A stretch of DNA of 64,000 bases from Ilex aquifolium (GCA_951799425.1 OX637392.1:56535593-56599592), one strand, 5' to 3'; shown: positions 35,301-46,634, counted from the stretch's first letter. The notes: a model not told the origin generated them from the letters alone. Made by a program: numbers and translations.

Positions 35301-38300
35301 GCATGCAGGGCCGAGGAAGATATAGGAAACAAAAGATGGAAATGAAAAAGAAAAAAAAAAGAAACAAAAAGAAAGATTACTCAACGGGGGACATATGCCC
35401 TTTACATAATTGTTCTATGATAACTCCTCTTTTTGCTTCACTATTGTTCTTTTTGTTTAGAATGTTGCCGCCAACTAATAATCCACATGTATTGCTAGAT
35501 AAATGTACTAGAATTCATGCATCCGATAGCAATTTCTGTATGTGTATGTTAACTGGTTATTTTCTGAATATGTGTGTGTTATGGTGCACTTGCCCAACAA
35601 TCTCTCATTCTATGAAATTATTATTTCTTGTTAGACCATCCAATCTAAAACCAATTAACTATAGGTGCAGTGGCCTTTTAAGTGTATAAACCAACTTTGG
35701 GTCTACTTAAATTTCCGATATAAGATAGCTCTCTTCACACCCTTCCTTATGTGCGACTCAGACTCGCACGTGGGCTAACCAACCAAACTTGGCGACCCGA
35801 CTGAATCGAAACAGACTCAAAACAGACCAGAGAACTGGGTGAATTGAACTAGGTGAGAGACATAGTCTACCAACTACCTAAGGCGTCCAACCTAAAACCA
35901 AATTGGCTATGGGTAGAGTAGCCTCAAGTATATAAACCAACCTTGGGTCTACTTGATTTTCAGATGTGGTATAGCTCCCTTCACATTTCTAATAGGTGCT
36001 ATCTATGGCGATGGACCTGTAACTCTTGTAAGTTAATGCCATATAGGCTTGTTAAGTTGCATATGAGAGAAGAGGGGGAAAACCCCATTTTTACTTTCAT
36101 TGTTTGCCTTAAATTTGGTGTATGGACTTTGTATTGTGCTTAGAAATCTCATATATTTGATACAGGTCTTGGATCCAATTGATGGCACACGAGGGTTTCT
36201 AAAAGGTTGCGAGGCCTTATATGTGGTATGTTCTGCTTGTTTTGCCATTTTTTATTCATTTTTGGGTTACTTTAGTGTGGTGACTTCAAAGGACATTAAG
36301 AGAGAGTTCACAAATTGATGGGCTGGAGCCATAACTAATTTGTCTGTAAAACAGTATATATGACCATGACTGACTCCTGGACATTGCTTCTTGTGACCAT
36401 CAAAGTTTATTCATCAAGAGGTGATATTTCTGTCTCTTTTGGGAGAGGTCAGTTAAAATTTTGGCATAGTTTTAAAACTCAACGAGGATTTGGACTAGAG
36501 AAAGGTCTAGGAAATCTTGGAAGGTGTCCAATTAGGATTCACTTGATGAGCTATTAGAGTTTATTTATGAGTTGAGATAAAATATCATTGCTAAAATGCC
36601 TGGAAATTTTGAGAAAAGAATCTTTAAATGCATCATTATGAGGTCTGCTTAGGGCTGTCAAAATCCGACACGACACGATTAACCGACACTAATTAAACGG
36701 GTTTGGGTGAGATCTTAACGGGTTGGGGTGATTAACGGGTTGACACGCCAAACACGTTTAATAAATGGGCCGTGTTCGAGTGAGACCTGTCAAACCGTTT
36801 ATCACACGTTTACCCGTTTAAATAAAATTAATATAATAATAAATTAATAATTATTTTAAAAAATTAGCAAGAAAAAAAGAAGTAAATAAATCAATACAAA
36901 AAAAACAAAGAAGTAAAGTAGGAGTTCAAAGACAAAGGAGGGGAGATGGAGAACACTTCAAAGACAAAGCAAACCAATGCCTTTTGTTTTTGTCCCACAT
37001 TGGAAAATGAGGGGAGATGGGGAGGGTTGAGTTGCCTATAAAAAACAATGGCATCTTTCATTTTTTTTTAAGCCTTCAAGTCTGATTTTTATGAGATTTG
37101 GTTAAAAAATCATCTTTTTTGAGATAAGTACAATTGGCAATAAAAAAAAATGGAATATTAAAATTTGTTGATATAATTTTTTTAAAATTAAACGGGTTAA
37201 ACGAGTCATGTCGTGTTACCCGTTTATTAAACGGGTCGTGTTCGTTCTGAGATTTTTCACCAGTTTATTAAACGTGTCGTGTACGGGTTTACATATTTTT
37301 CATCCGTCACCCGTTTAACACGACATGTAACCGTTTAACCCGACACGTTTGACACCCCTAGGTCTGCTGAACTAATTTTCTATAACTTCTCTCCAGAATA
37401 TGTATTTTCAACAGGAAAAAAAGAAGAAACTATTTTCTACCCAGCAGATAGAGCTAAGAATTCGAAGTACAATGACCAAGAGTATGAGACAATAAATAAC
37501 CAAGGAAAAGAAAACAATGCCTCATAGGCTCTGTGGTCCTATATTTTGGTACGGTGTAATTGTGTATGCATTTCACTGTACATAATCTGAGTCTTTGAGC
37601 ATATATGAAGGAAGTAAGAAGAAAATGGAGCCTCTGGTTCTGGAAGAAACAGGCTGAACAACATTTCTATGGCATTAGCAACAAGTTTCAAACTTGATTT
37701 TTCCATCAAATATTCTTTTTTATTTCTAATTGGTTCTTGTTGTCCTTGCTAGCTATAATATCCCTAGTAAATGGATTTTGGTTCAGTATATAGAGGTTTT
37801 TTATTGTCTCTTGCTCACCTTGTTTAGCTAAGAGCATGCCCCAAATTTCAGGTGGGTTTGGCTCTAGTGGTTGAAGGAGAGATTGTTTTAGGAGTTATGG
37901 GCTGCCCTAACTGGCAGGAGGATTATTCCCAACCATCCACCACTGAAGTCCAGAAATATGAAAACATCCTGTCTGGACCAGGAACCATTATGGTTTCTCA
38001 TGTTGGCTATGGAACTTGGAAAAAGAGACTATCTGACATTCAGAGTAGCAAGGCCAAAATGCCTCATTATTGGACCAGATGTTTTGTAGATGTGTGTCAC
38101 ATAGTTGATGAGGCACGTTTTTGTATTCCAGAGAGTCAAACATGGGAAACATTGCCACTATCAGCTGTATATGATGCAACAACTGAGACTGAGAATGTTG
38201 GGAAGAAACAAATTCATCTTTTGCCCACTTGTTGCGGAAGGTTTACTCTTAGGCCATGTATTAAAGAAGTGCTTTATTAGTGTGCATTTTCCAGTTTTTG

Positions 38301-39689
38301 TGATTGCTTGCTGTGAAATAGTGCTCATTGATGGTCAGAATTGTTCCATTCTGAGATGACCAATTTGTTGTGCCCACATCTCGTGGAGTTTTATCATGTG
38401 ACTTCACTTACACGAACTTATGGCAAACACATGACTTTACTAGTGAACGAAGACAAAGAGACTACTACTTAACTGGCAGCATACTACAAGGAACAAAACA
38501 CAAACTAAACCAAGCAGGTTAGCAGATCCGTAAAGCCTTTCTAGGTCTTTTAGATTCTGTTGTGTTGTTCCTCTTCTTCTTCTCCTGGATGTCAACTGAT
38601 TTGGTATCTTTACACGCAATAAGATAATCAGCCAAATAAGCATCTAGGATAGTCATTTCCGATGCACTTTAGTATGTTCACACAATACCCACCCTTTACA
38701 TCTAGGTGATCTGTAGGTGACCTTGGTTGGGCTACCCAATAATTACCATCCATGTAAGTCGTAAGGCAGGCATAAAGAACATGTTTTTAAGAGGCAATGC
38801 ATGGTTGAGGCTCTCGTAACACTGCTTGCAAGTGCAATAACAATTTTTTTTAGTTTTCTTAGAGATCGTATTTACGATTTATTCAAATCAGGTAACAAAT
38901 TATGGTGTCATTTCTGATTGATAGTTCTTATACACGGTACATGATTAGTTTTCTGTTTTCACTGTGCAGTTTGTGTAAGTATTTAATGGTGGCCTCTGGT
39001 AGGGCATCTGTTTTCATTCTTCGCGCAAGGACTCAGACAATTATCAAGGTATCATACCATCATGATCCATCAGTAAACACAATGGCATGACTTGATAACT
39101 CATCTCATTTGAAATGTAGGCTTGGGATCATGCTGTTGGAATTATATGTGTGCGTGAAGCAGGGGGGAAGGTATGCATCTCGTTTTTCTGTTATTTCTGC
39201 TTGTATGCCAAATAGCCTTACCTCAGTAGATCAATAAAAAGGGCAATGTATTGTGAAACTTGAAGCAGAGATTTATGGTAGAGTCGAGAATGGTTATAAT
39301 GTGGTTTGGGTCTGTTATTCAGAGGGTAAAACTAATGAGATAGCTGAAATTTGTTTAATGAGGTCAAATATGCCAAGAAAACCATACACATCATACTCAC
39401 AATAATGCTAACCGTAGCCATTGCTTGGGTGATGCTTAGCATAGATATTGTGAACAAATTTGAGCACAGCCTTTGTGAACAAATCTGGTTTTTTTTTTTC
39501 TTGTGATCATGAAGGGTCTAACCTGTTAATCGTTTTCAGGTCACTGACTGGAGAGGGAGTCAACTTGATCTTGCAGCAGATCAAGTTGAGCGGAGGGTCC
39601 TATTTCCTTCAGGTGGGGTTCTTGTGACTAATGGCAGCTTACGTAATCAGATACTAGGGATGATCTCTTCTAGTTCGTCAGTCGTTTAG
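32341..39689 (+). CDS. AHL: HAL2-like 3'(2'),5'-bisphosphate (PAP) phosphatase, 9 exons, 415 aa
   Basis: Mg2+-dependent, Li+-sensitive phosphatase of the inositol monophosphatase superfamily. HAL2-like enzymes remove the 3' phosphate from PAP, the by-product of sulfotransferases. Exons: 32341-32441, 32541-32643, 33908-34010, 34980-35191, 36166-36225, 37852-38240, 38970-39048, 39120-39170, 39540-39689; all joins keep frame. Residues 1-35 are Ser/Arg/Pro-rich, plausibly an organelle-targeting peptide. Metal-site motifs: PLVAEEDS in exon 4, VLDPIDGTRGF in exon 5, and WDHAVG in exon 8 followed by REAGGKVTDW across exons 8-9. DQTPVTVADFGVQA matches the family's substrate-loop region. It is closest in memory to Arabidopsis AHL (At5g54390), which is about 40 residues shorter. 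Introns 2, 4 and 5 hold a LINE scrap, repeats and a hAT element, but no exon is damaged. Confidence 0.94.
33465..33700 (-). pseudogene. LINE reverse-transcriptase C-terminal fragment
   Basis: Minus-strand translation, with breaks, recalls the plant LINE segment GLGFRDFESFNQALLAKQGW: visible are FLAKRAWATFQKPKSLLHK and VFKAKYIPACSF. It lies in AHL intron 2, has internal stops, and is not part of the host gene. Confidence 0.65.
35635..35990. repeat. Two direct-repeat blocks in AHL intron 4
   Basis: Block CCAATCTAAAACCAATTAAC...GGTCTACTTAAATTTCCGAT...TAGCTCTCTTCACAC (from 35639) recurs as CCAACCTAAAACCAAATTGG...GGTCTACTTGATTTTCAGAT...TAGCTCCCTTCACAT (from 35888). The layout of two similar blocks around a unique centre suggests a small decayed terminal-repeat (TRIM-like) element. 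Confidence 0.5.
36650..37360. mobile_element. hAT-type MITE, 711 bp, perfect 8-bp TSD, in AHL intron 5
   Basis: Ends TAGGGCTGTCAAA and TTTGACACCCCTA. The 8 bp GGTCTGCT is exactly duplicated at 36642-36649 and 37361-37368. The interior is rich in CGTTTAA/AACGGGT motifs near both ends. No coding capacity. Confidence 0.92.
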
Positions 39690-40099
39690 TGGTATGTGCA
39701 ATCCTGTTTTCTCGATCATCGTCGTCATCTTCAGTATATACATTGTTTAAATTCATTTGTCTTCTATTTTTGAGTGGCTTAATTCATTCTCAATTTGGCA
39801 TGGCTTGCCATTTTCTTCATCAATGTGTTGTATCATCCCGAAAGCAATTAGCATGGCCACCTCAACTGTTAAAAGTGATTCTAATACCTTTGTTGCATAT
39901 ATGGAACCCTTTTGACTTCATTTTCATCTGTGGCGCTCATTATCGGTATTTCGATTCCTGATCCGGTTGAGAAACATGAAAGCACTTCTAGGGTTTGACA
40001 AGTTGTATTTTACTGTACAGTTTCCAAATCTAATATGGTTTTCTTGGAATGGCTTCGTTGGTTTTTTCTGATGCACTTGGTCTCCTTCTTCATTGATAG

Positions 40100-40538
40100 T
40101 AGGGGTGCAACTTGGGCGGGCCTGGTTTAACCCAAGTTACAAAACTTTCAACCTTAATCCAACTCGAGTCCGTACTCAATCCGAGTATTGTCTAAGTTAA
40201 TTTCGGGCTCAATTTGGGTTGCTTCGGGTTAACTAATTTGGGTTGAATTTAGTTTGTGATTTGGGTTCAATTTTGAGCTCAATTTTGGGCATAACACAAT
40301 GACTTGACCTAATTTCAGATTGAACCGAATTGTAAATTTGGGTTGAGCCTGATTTTAGTAATTTAGGTTAGGTTTGGGTTGAACTCATGAATATGAAGCT
40401 GCTCAAACACGAGTGTGATTTGACTTCAATTCAGATTGAGTTTTTTAGTCTGAACCCAACTCAAGTTTTACAAACTTCAACCTAGGTCTTATTTTTTTCG
40501 GGTTGAGTTCGGATTAGTCTGTCCAAATTGCACCCTTA
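40100..40538. mobile_element. hAT-type MITE, 439 bp
   Basis: Ends TAGGGGTGCAACTTGGGCGG and CCAAATTGCACCCTTA. Flanking 8-mers ATTGATAG and CTTGATAG match at 7 of 8. It has the same GGGTTGA-rich interior as the element at 13743 and is probably the same family. Confidence 0.8.
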
Positions 40539-40796
40539 CTTGATAGTGGAGTTTTCATTAGTAATTGTCCTCGCAGAATTCTCCATAGCAGCAGGTCTTG
40601 TGGGTGTTTATGATACCATTGCCAAGGGATGGGCTGTTAAATGACTTGAGTTTGATTCGCTCTCCACTCTCTTTTATTGTAAAATGAACCACATATGATT
40701 AAAAGTTCGTTTAATATTTAAGCCGAGTTTGAGCAATTTATAATCCTTCTACTATAGTATATAACAAATTTTCATTGTGAAATTGGGGATTATATT

Positions 40797-41829
40797 TGAT
40801 GAGCCCGAAATTAGCAGTGTTAAGCCCGATAAAAATAAGTCGGGAAAGGGCTCAAATACTAATGGGCCCCTGAAATAGCCCAAGTCGCCAAAGCCTGTCA
40901 AGCCGGGTCATCCCATCTAAGGAGAATGGAGAAGAGGTGAAGGCATCAAGAGAGGTCACCCAAGCCATATGAGCGCCGCCCACTAGGAGCTCATCACTTG
41001 ACTCATCACCTGGACTCATCACTTGGACCTTATCATATGGGCGCCGCCCAATGGTTGAGCTCCCCACTCCTCCTCAACCTCTCACTTGTTCTCTCCTCAT
41101 CCATGATGCTTCAAGTCCAAGAAGGAAGTCGTCAGAAGGTCAACACCTAAGCCCAAGAAGACACCAAAAGGGATGATCACCCTTGGGCGCCAACCATGGG
41201 GCGCCGCCCATTGGGCGCCTACTCCTTGGTGCCCACTTACCTTGGGACTCCGGTACTCCTACTCCAACTCAAGGCCCAGCCTAAAGTCCAATCCAACTAG
41301 GACTCTCCTCCGACTAAATAGGAGCACGAGGGAGAGAATGACGGGATACGGAGATCAACTCCTACCTTAATTGTGCTTGTCAAAGAGGTCCACTCTTATC
41401 ATGATTGTACTTACCTAAATAGTGGAAGACCTCTTCCTCATGGCACCGCCTCACCACCTCAACATAGCTATATAATGTAAGCCCTCTCAAGTGTAAAGAC
41501 AAGCTGAATACACTTGGATACATCTCAAACACCCAGAGGCAAGCCTCACTACACACTTGCTCTCTCTCTCTCTCTCTCTCTCCCTCTCTCAGAGCTTTGT
41601 AACACTTCGGTGACCCTTATTCATCAATAAAGAACACCGGCCATCGCTGCCATTCCCGAGAGTGGACGTAGGTCATCTGAGACCGAACCACTATAAATTC
41701 CCGTGTTGATTCTCTGTTTACTGTTTTGATTCATTGATTGCCATTGATTGTTCATTAATTACTCATTAACTGCATCATTATTCATACTTGACTGTTGATC
41801 TTGTACAAAGACAATTTTGTGCATCATCA
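40797..41829 (+). repeat. 5' LTR of the gag-only element
   Basis: 1033 bp, TG...CA. Contains several GGCGCCGCCCA palindromic motifs, a CTATATAATG TATA-like box near 41468, a CT run near 41565-41590 and AATAAAGAACACC near 41628. Confidence 0.95.
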
Positions 41830-41830
41830 G

Positions 41831-41850
41831 TTTGGCGCCGTCTGTGGGAA
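41831..41850 (+). other. Primer-binding site of the gag-only element
   Basis: TTTGGCGCCGTCTGTGGGAA starts one base inside the LTR. TGGCGCC is the usual start of this class of plant Gypsy primer-binding sites; a tRNA-Asp-like primer is inferred. Confidence 0.8.
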
Positions 41851-41880
41851 CGACTAAGTGTTCTACCACCTTGCTATTCC

Positions 41881-43423
41881 ATGGCCATTACGACCAGGTC
41901 AATGAGTCAACAACCAGGAGACAACAACCCGGCTCCCCGGGATGAGGCTCCGCCTCCCCTCGCACCATCGGAACCATCTGCTACGGCGACTCCCATCGTC
42001 GGACAACAGCTCCTCCAAACCATGGAGCTGCTGGTGAACCAAAACCAACAGATCATCCAACTGATGCTCGCCCAAGGGGGCATCGCCCCTCACCCCGTGG
42101 GAGGAGTCCCACTCCCTCCAACTGGAGAAGAGCAACAGCCTATCCCTTCTGGGCGCCAAGCAGCACCCCGCCATGGGGTCCCTCGCCAGAGCGCCCCAGG
42201 ACCACGCCCGGGTGTCCCTCGCCCAGCAGTCCCTCCTCATGTACCTGCACAGGAGGACGAGGGCGAGAGCCAGTATGACGATCATGGAAGCCAGTACCAC
42301 CACCCGACGGAGGATGTCCCCAACCAGTGGGACGAAAAGATCAGGGAGGTACAGAACCAACTAGGCGACGCCCTCAACGCCATGAAGGCACAGGCGCCCG
42401 AGACAGTGGACTACCTGGTAAGACGTACCGACACACCTTTTGTTGCTGATATAGTCAACTATCCCCTACCCTCAAAGTTCAAGATGCCTACCATCGAGAT
42501 CTTCGACGGTACCAAAGACCCCCTCGACCACCTGGACACCTACAAATCCCTCATGCAACTCCACAACGTTCCTGAGGAGATTATGTGCAGAGCTTTCCCT
42601 ATCACCTTGAAGGGGTCTGCTCGCCAGTGGTTCTCCAAGATCAAGCCTTCATCCATCCACTCTTTTGCAGAGCTGAGTAGGTCCTTCGTCTCCCACTTTA
42701 TTGGGGGATGCCGCCATCAGAAACCAATAACCCACCTGCTCACTATCAAGCAGGACAGGGATGAAAGCCTTAGGGGCTACCTTGCCCGCTTCAACGAGGA
42801 GGTCCTCCAGATTGAGGAGCCGGATGATAAGGTGGCCTTAGCCGCTTTTATTGTTGGACTTTGCTCATCCAGTTTCATGCTCTCCGTACTCAAAAAACCG
42901 CCCTACAGTATGCCCGAGCTGCTGTCAAGGGCACAGAAGTACATAAACGCCGAGGATGTCACCAAGGCCAGACGAGGTGAGTCCTCTTACGGGGGTGAAA
43001 AAAGAAAGGATACACGCGAAGACATGAGAGAAGCAGAGAACAAGAGGAATAGGACAGAGGGAATCTCTGTCAAGGACCGCCTTGGTCCCCCACCTCTGAG
43101 AGAGCGACAAGCTCTCACACCACTCAATGCCTCGGTGGAGCACATCCTATTCCAGATACAGGATGACCCCACGCTCTGTTGGCCTGAAAAAAATGAAGTC
43201 CGCCCCAAATCGCAGAAATCCCAGCAGGTACTGTCGTTTCCACCGCGACCATGGCCACGACACTGACGACTGCTTTGATCTTAAAAGGCAGATCGAGGAG
43301 CTCATACAGCGTGGCCACTTGAGGCAGTACGTTGCTGGCAGAGGACAAGTCCCGCCACCTGGTCGGGACCAAGATGATAGAGAACGCCAGCAACCCCTCG
43401 GAGAAATCCAGACGATCGCCTAA
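41881..43423 (+). pseudogene. Retrotransposon gag with one frameshift
   Basis: Opens MAITTRSM and runs through a Pro-rich N-terminus, the retrotrans_gag domain (FDGTKDPLDHLDTYKSLM, CRAFPITLKGSARQWF, LTIKQDRDESLRGYLARFN) and a KKPPYSMPELLSRAQKYI segment. The first frame ends at 43266. The conserved zinc-binding-like tail (CRFHRDHGHDTDDCFDLKRQ) is in the next frame and ends at 43423. The switch coincides with a run of seven A at 43187-43193, so this is either a one-base indel or a slippery site. Capsid-like structural protein; it forms the particle in which the element's RNA is copied. Confidence 0.88.
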
Positions 43424-43771
43424 GGGCTAGGAGGAGGTGACTCCAATTTTACCAGGGAAGTCTTGGCCCACCTACGGGACACCAAGCACCTAAAGATTTT
43501 ATCTATCCTTCATTAGTTAATTTATTTTGTTATTTGTTATTTGATGAAATAAAATCCTGCCAAGGTTATTGTGTCCAGAATTATTTTGCTTTCCTAAAAT
43601 TTACAAACAGCTCCCAGCAGAGCAGTCGCCCAGACGAGGGGTCTCGCCCTCTCCACCTTGGACACCTCTAATGATGCCGCCTAGACGATGAGTCTCGTCC
43701 CATCTCACCAGGCGCACCTCAGGCGCCCAGCTCCTCAGCGGCCTCCTCATCTCCATCTCAATGGAATGAGC

Positions 43772-44200
43772 CTCTGCTACGGCAGCCATCTCCCGAGACT
43801 ATACGTATCTCGGTCTAAATGACTCTGCTCTCGCGCAAGTAGTCACCTCTGCTACGGCAGCCATCTTCCGAGACTGTACGTAGCTCGGCCTCTATGACTC
43901 TGCTCTCGCGCAAGTAGTCACCTCTGCTACGACAGCTATCTCCCGAGACTATACGTAGCTCGACCTCTATGACTCTGCTCTCGTGCAAGTAGTCACCTCT
44001 GCTACGGCAGCCACCCCCGAGACTATACGTAGCTCGGCCTCTATGACTCTGCTCTCGCGCAAGTAGTCACCTCTGCTACGGCAGCCATCTTCCGAGACTA
44101 TACGTAGCTCGGCCTCTATGTGTCTGCTCTCGCGCAAGTAGTCACCTCTACTACGGCAGTCATCTACCGACACTATACGTAGTTCGACCTCAGCTCAGCC
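43772..44200 (+). repeat. 75-bp tandem array, 5 full units plus a partial
   Basis: Units begin at 43772, 43847, 43922, 43997, 44071 and 44146 (periods 75, 75, 75, 74, 75), each starting CTCTGCTACGGCAGCCATCT and containing CTCTCGCGCAAGTAGTCAC. Units differ by a few bases. There are no variable spacers, so it is not a CRISPR array. Confidence 0.95.
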
Positions 44201-44740
44201 CTCTCTCAAGACGCACACAACTCTAACTTTACTCTCATGCAAATAACCTGCCTCTCTCTCCAGGTAATCATGTTAGATATTTTAATGTTGAGATAACATT
44301 GTCTTTTTCAGGCACACTTTTGGAACTCAAGTCGTCTACACTTGAGTCCCAACTTCGACAGTAGTACAAAGACACACATAACGGAGGAGTGGGGGCAAGA
44401 CTCATGGTGTCACTCAAGGCACCCTGCCAACCTCTTGGTGTCGCCCAAAAACTGTCTGCAATGCTCCTGCCTCGCCTGTCAAGCTGGCGTTGTCCACCAA
44501 GTCTCCCCCCACATTTGATGCCATACAAGGGTCCACAGCAAAGAAGGCGTCGCCCAGCAAGACGCTAGCGTCGCCCATAGGGATGGGTCCTCTCATCTCG
44601 CCCAGTCTCTCATCTCACATTCACAACCGCCTAGTGCAAGACCCAAGTTGCCAGCACGTGACAAGGTGTCGCCCACACTGCCTATGGACTCCTCGCCAAA
44701 GTCTCTTCTTACTTTGCATCAAGGATCCACCATCTGACTC

Positions 44741-45220
44741 AAAAAAAAAAAAAATTTTGGAAAGGAGTCTGCGCCCATGTGGCGCCAAGAGAAAAAAAAA
44801 AAAAAAAAAAAATTTGGAAAGGAGTCTGTGCCCATGAGACGCCAAGAAAGAAGAAAAAAAAAATTTTGAAGGGAGATGAGAGCCTGCGCCTATGTGGCGC
44901 CCAAAAAAAAAAAAAAATTTGAAGGGAGATGAGAGCCTGCGCCCATGTGGCGCCAAGAAGAAAAAAAAAATTTTTGAAGGGAGATGAGAGCCTGCGCCCA
45001 TGTGGCGCCAAGAAGAAGGAAAAAACAAAAAAAATTTGAAGAGGCCAGCGCCCATGTGGCGCCAAGGAGAAGAAAAAAAAAAAAAAAAAATTTAGGAGAG
45101 GCCAGTGCCCATGTGGCGCCAAGGAGAAAAAAAAAAAAAAAATTTTTTTAAGAGGCCAGCGCCCATGTGGCGCCAAGAAGAAGAAGGCAAAAAAAAAAAA
45201 ATTTTTTTTTTTGAGGGGGC
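44741..45220 (+). repeat. Tandem array of poly-A and GCGCC/GGCGC hairpin, 8 units
   Basis: Eight imperfect units of about 52-65 bp: a GGGAGATGAGAGCCT- or GAGGCCA-type lead, then GCGCCCATGTGGCGCCAAG, then 10-22 A and a short T run. Each hairpin has a 5-bp GCGCC/GGCGC stem and a CATGT loop; unit 2 is mutated. TGGCGCC, the first seven bases of the primer-binding site, occurs in seven of the eight. Confidence 0.92.
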
Positions 45221-45436
45221 AAAAGTCAACAATGGTGGGCTAAGCCACCAAAATGCATATATATATATGTATATGTATAGATAATTTATCTAATATCAAA
45301 AAATTCAGTGAGTGCCCGAGAATAAAAAAATACCATGGGAAGCAAGAAAATTCCGACTCACTCAGACGAAGACGGAGCACATGCCCTCAACCCCTTACTC
45401 TCGCAAAAATCAGAGGCTTGGGGCATGGGGGGTAAA

Positions 45437-46483
45437 TGATGAGCCCGAAATTAACAGTGTTAAGCCCGATAAAAATAAGTCGGGAAAGGGCCCAAATACT
45501 AATGGGCCCCTGAAATAGCCCAAGTCGCCAAAGCCTGTCAAGCCGGGTCATCCCATCTAAGGAGAATGGAGAAGAGGTGAAGGCATCAAGAGAGGTCACC
45601 CAAGCCATATGAGCGCCGCCCACTAGGAGCTCATCACTTGACTCATCACCTGGACTCATCACTTGGACCTCATCATATGGGCGCCGCCCAATGGTTGAGC
45701 TCCCCACTCCTCCTCAACCTCTCACTTGTTCTCTCCTCATGCATGATGCTTCAAGTCCAAGAAGGAAGTCGCTAGAAGGTCAACACCTAAGTCCAAGAAG
45801 ACACCAAAAGGGATGACCACCCTTGGGCGGCACCCATAGGGCGCCAACCATGGGGCGCCGCCCATTGGGCGCCTACCCCTTGGTGCCCACTTACCTTGGG
45901 ACTCTGGTACTCCTACTCCAACTCAAGGCCCAGCCTAAAGTCCAATCCAACTAGGACTATCCTCCGACTAAATAGGAGCACGAGGGAGAGAATGACGGGA
46001 TACGGAGATCAACTCCTACCTTAATTGTGTTTGCCAAAGAGGTCCACTCTTACCATGATTGTACTTACCTAAATAGTGGAAGACCTCTTCCTCACGGCAC
46101 CGCCTCACCGCCTCAACATAGCTATATAATGTAAGCCCTCTCAAGGGTAAAGACAAGCTGAATACACTTGGATACATCTCAAACACCCAGAGGCAAGCCT
46201 CACTACACACTTGCTCTCTCTCTCTCTCTTCCCCTATCTCTCTTAGAGCTTTGTAACACTTCGGTGACTCTTATTCATCAATAAAGAACACCGGCCATCG
46301 CTGCCATTCCCGAGAGTGGACGTAGGTCATCTGAGACCGAACCACTATAAATTCCCGTGTTGATTCTCTGTTTACTGTTTTGATTCATTGATTGTCATTG
46401 ATTGTTCATTAATTACTCATTAACTGCATCATTATTCATACTTGACTGTTGATCTTGCACAAAGACAATTTTGTGCATCATCA
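45437..46483 (+). repeat. 3' LTR of the gag-only element
   Basis: 1047 bp. Nearly identical to the 5' LTR, with an extra 14-15 bp around GGCGGCACCCATAGGGCGCC near 45840. Confidence 0.95.
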
Positions 46484-46634
46484 ATATTGTTTGGACTTGT
46501 TCGAATTTGAACTCAGCTAGTTAGCACGAACCGAGCCTAACCACACCAAAGCTTTGAACAACTTGAGTATCCCACCTTGATAATGCCTCCTGGATTTCGT
46601 AATTCTCCCACTACTAAGTACTATCCCTAATAAT

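Larger units (their letters stand above)
43424..45436 (+). other. Pol-less spacer of the gag-only element
   Basis: About 2 kb where pol would lie. It holds a poly-T/A-rich start, the 75-bp array, a GC-richer middle (44200-44740) and the poly-A/GGCGCC array. Apart from runs created by the repeats there is no coding signal. Confidence 0.8.
40797..46483 (+). mobile_element. Young gag-only LTR retrotransposon (TR-GAG-like, Ty3/Gypsy-related)
   Basis: Complete structure: LTRs 40797-41829 and 45437-46483 starting TGATGAGCCC and ending CATCATCA, a perfect ATATT target duplication (40792-40796, 46484-46488), a primer-binding site, one gag, and a purine-rich stretch (CTTGGGGCATGGGGGGTAAA) just before the 3' LTR. 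The LTRs differ at about 20 positions plus one 14-15-bp indel by hand count, about 98% identity, so the insertion is recent. Between gag (ends 43423) and the 3' LTR no protease, integrase, reverse transcriptase or RNase H can be read in any frame; the space holds two tandem arrays instead. Replication must use enzymes from a related autonomous element. Confidence 0.92.

Noticed and set aside
41899..42360. 153-codon minus ORF opposite gag
   Set aside because: Shadow of the gag reading frame in GC-rich sequence.
41881..43423. gag as a domesticated host gene
   Set aside because: It sits between near-identical LTRs with a target duplication, so it belongs to a recent retrotransposon.
43772..44200. 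Regular repeats with constant spacing, CRISPR-like at first sight
   Set aside because: Units are contiguous 75-mers without unique spacers, and the host is a plant.
44621..45176. Two overlapping minus-strand ORFs (144-145 codons) with a repeating APHGRWPL / poly-Phe pattern
   Set aside because: They are the translated poly-A/GGCGCC tandem array of the retrotransposon; no start context, no family.
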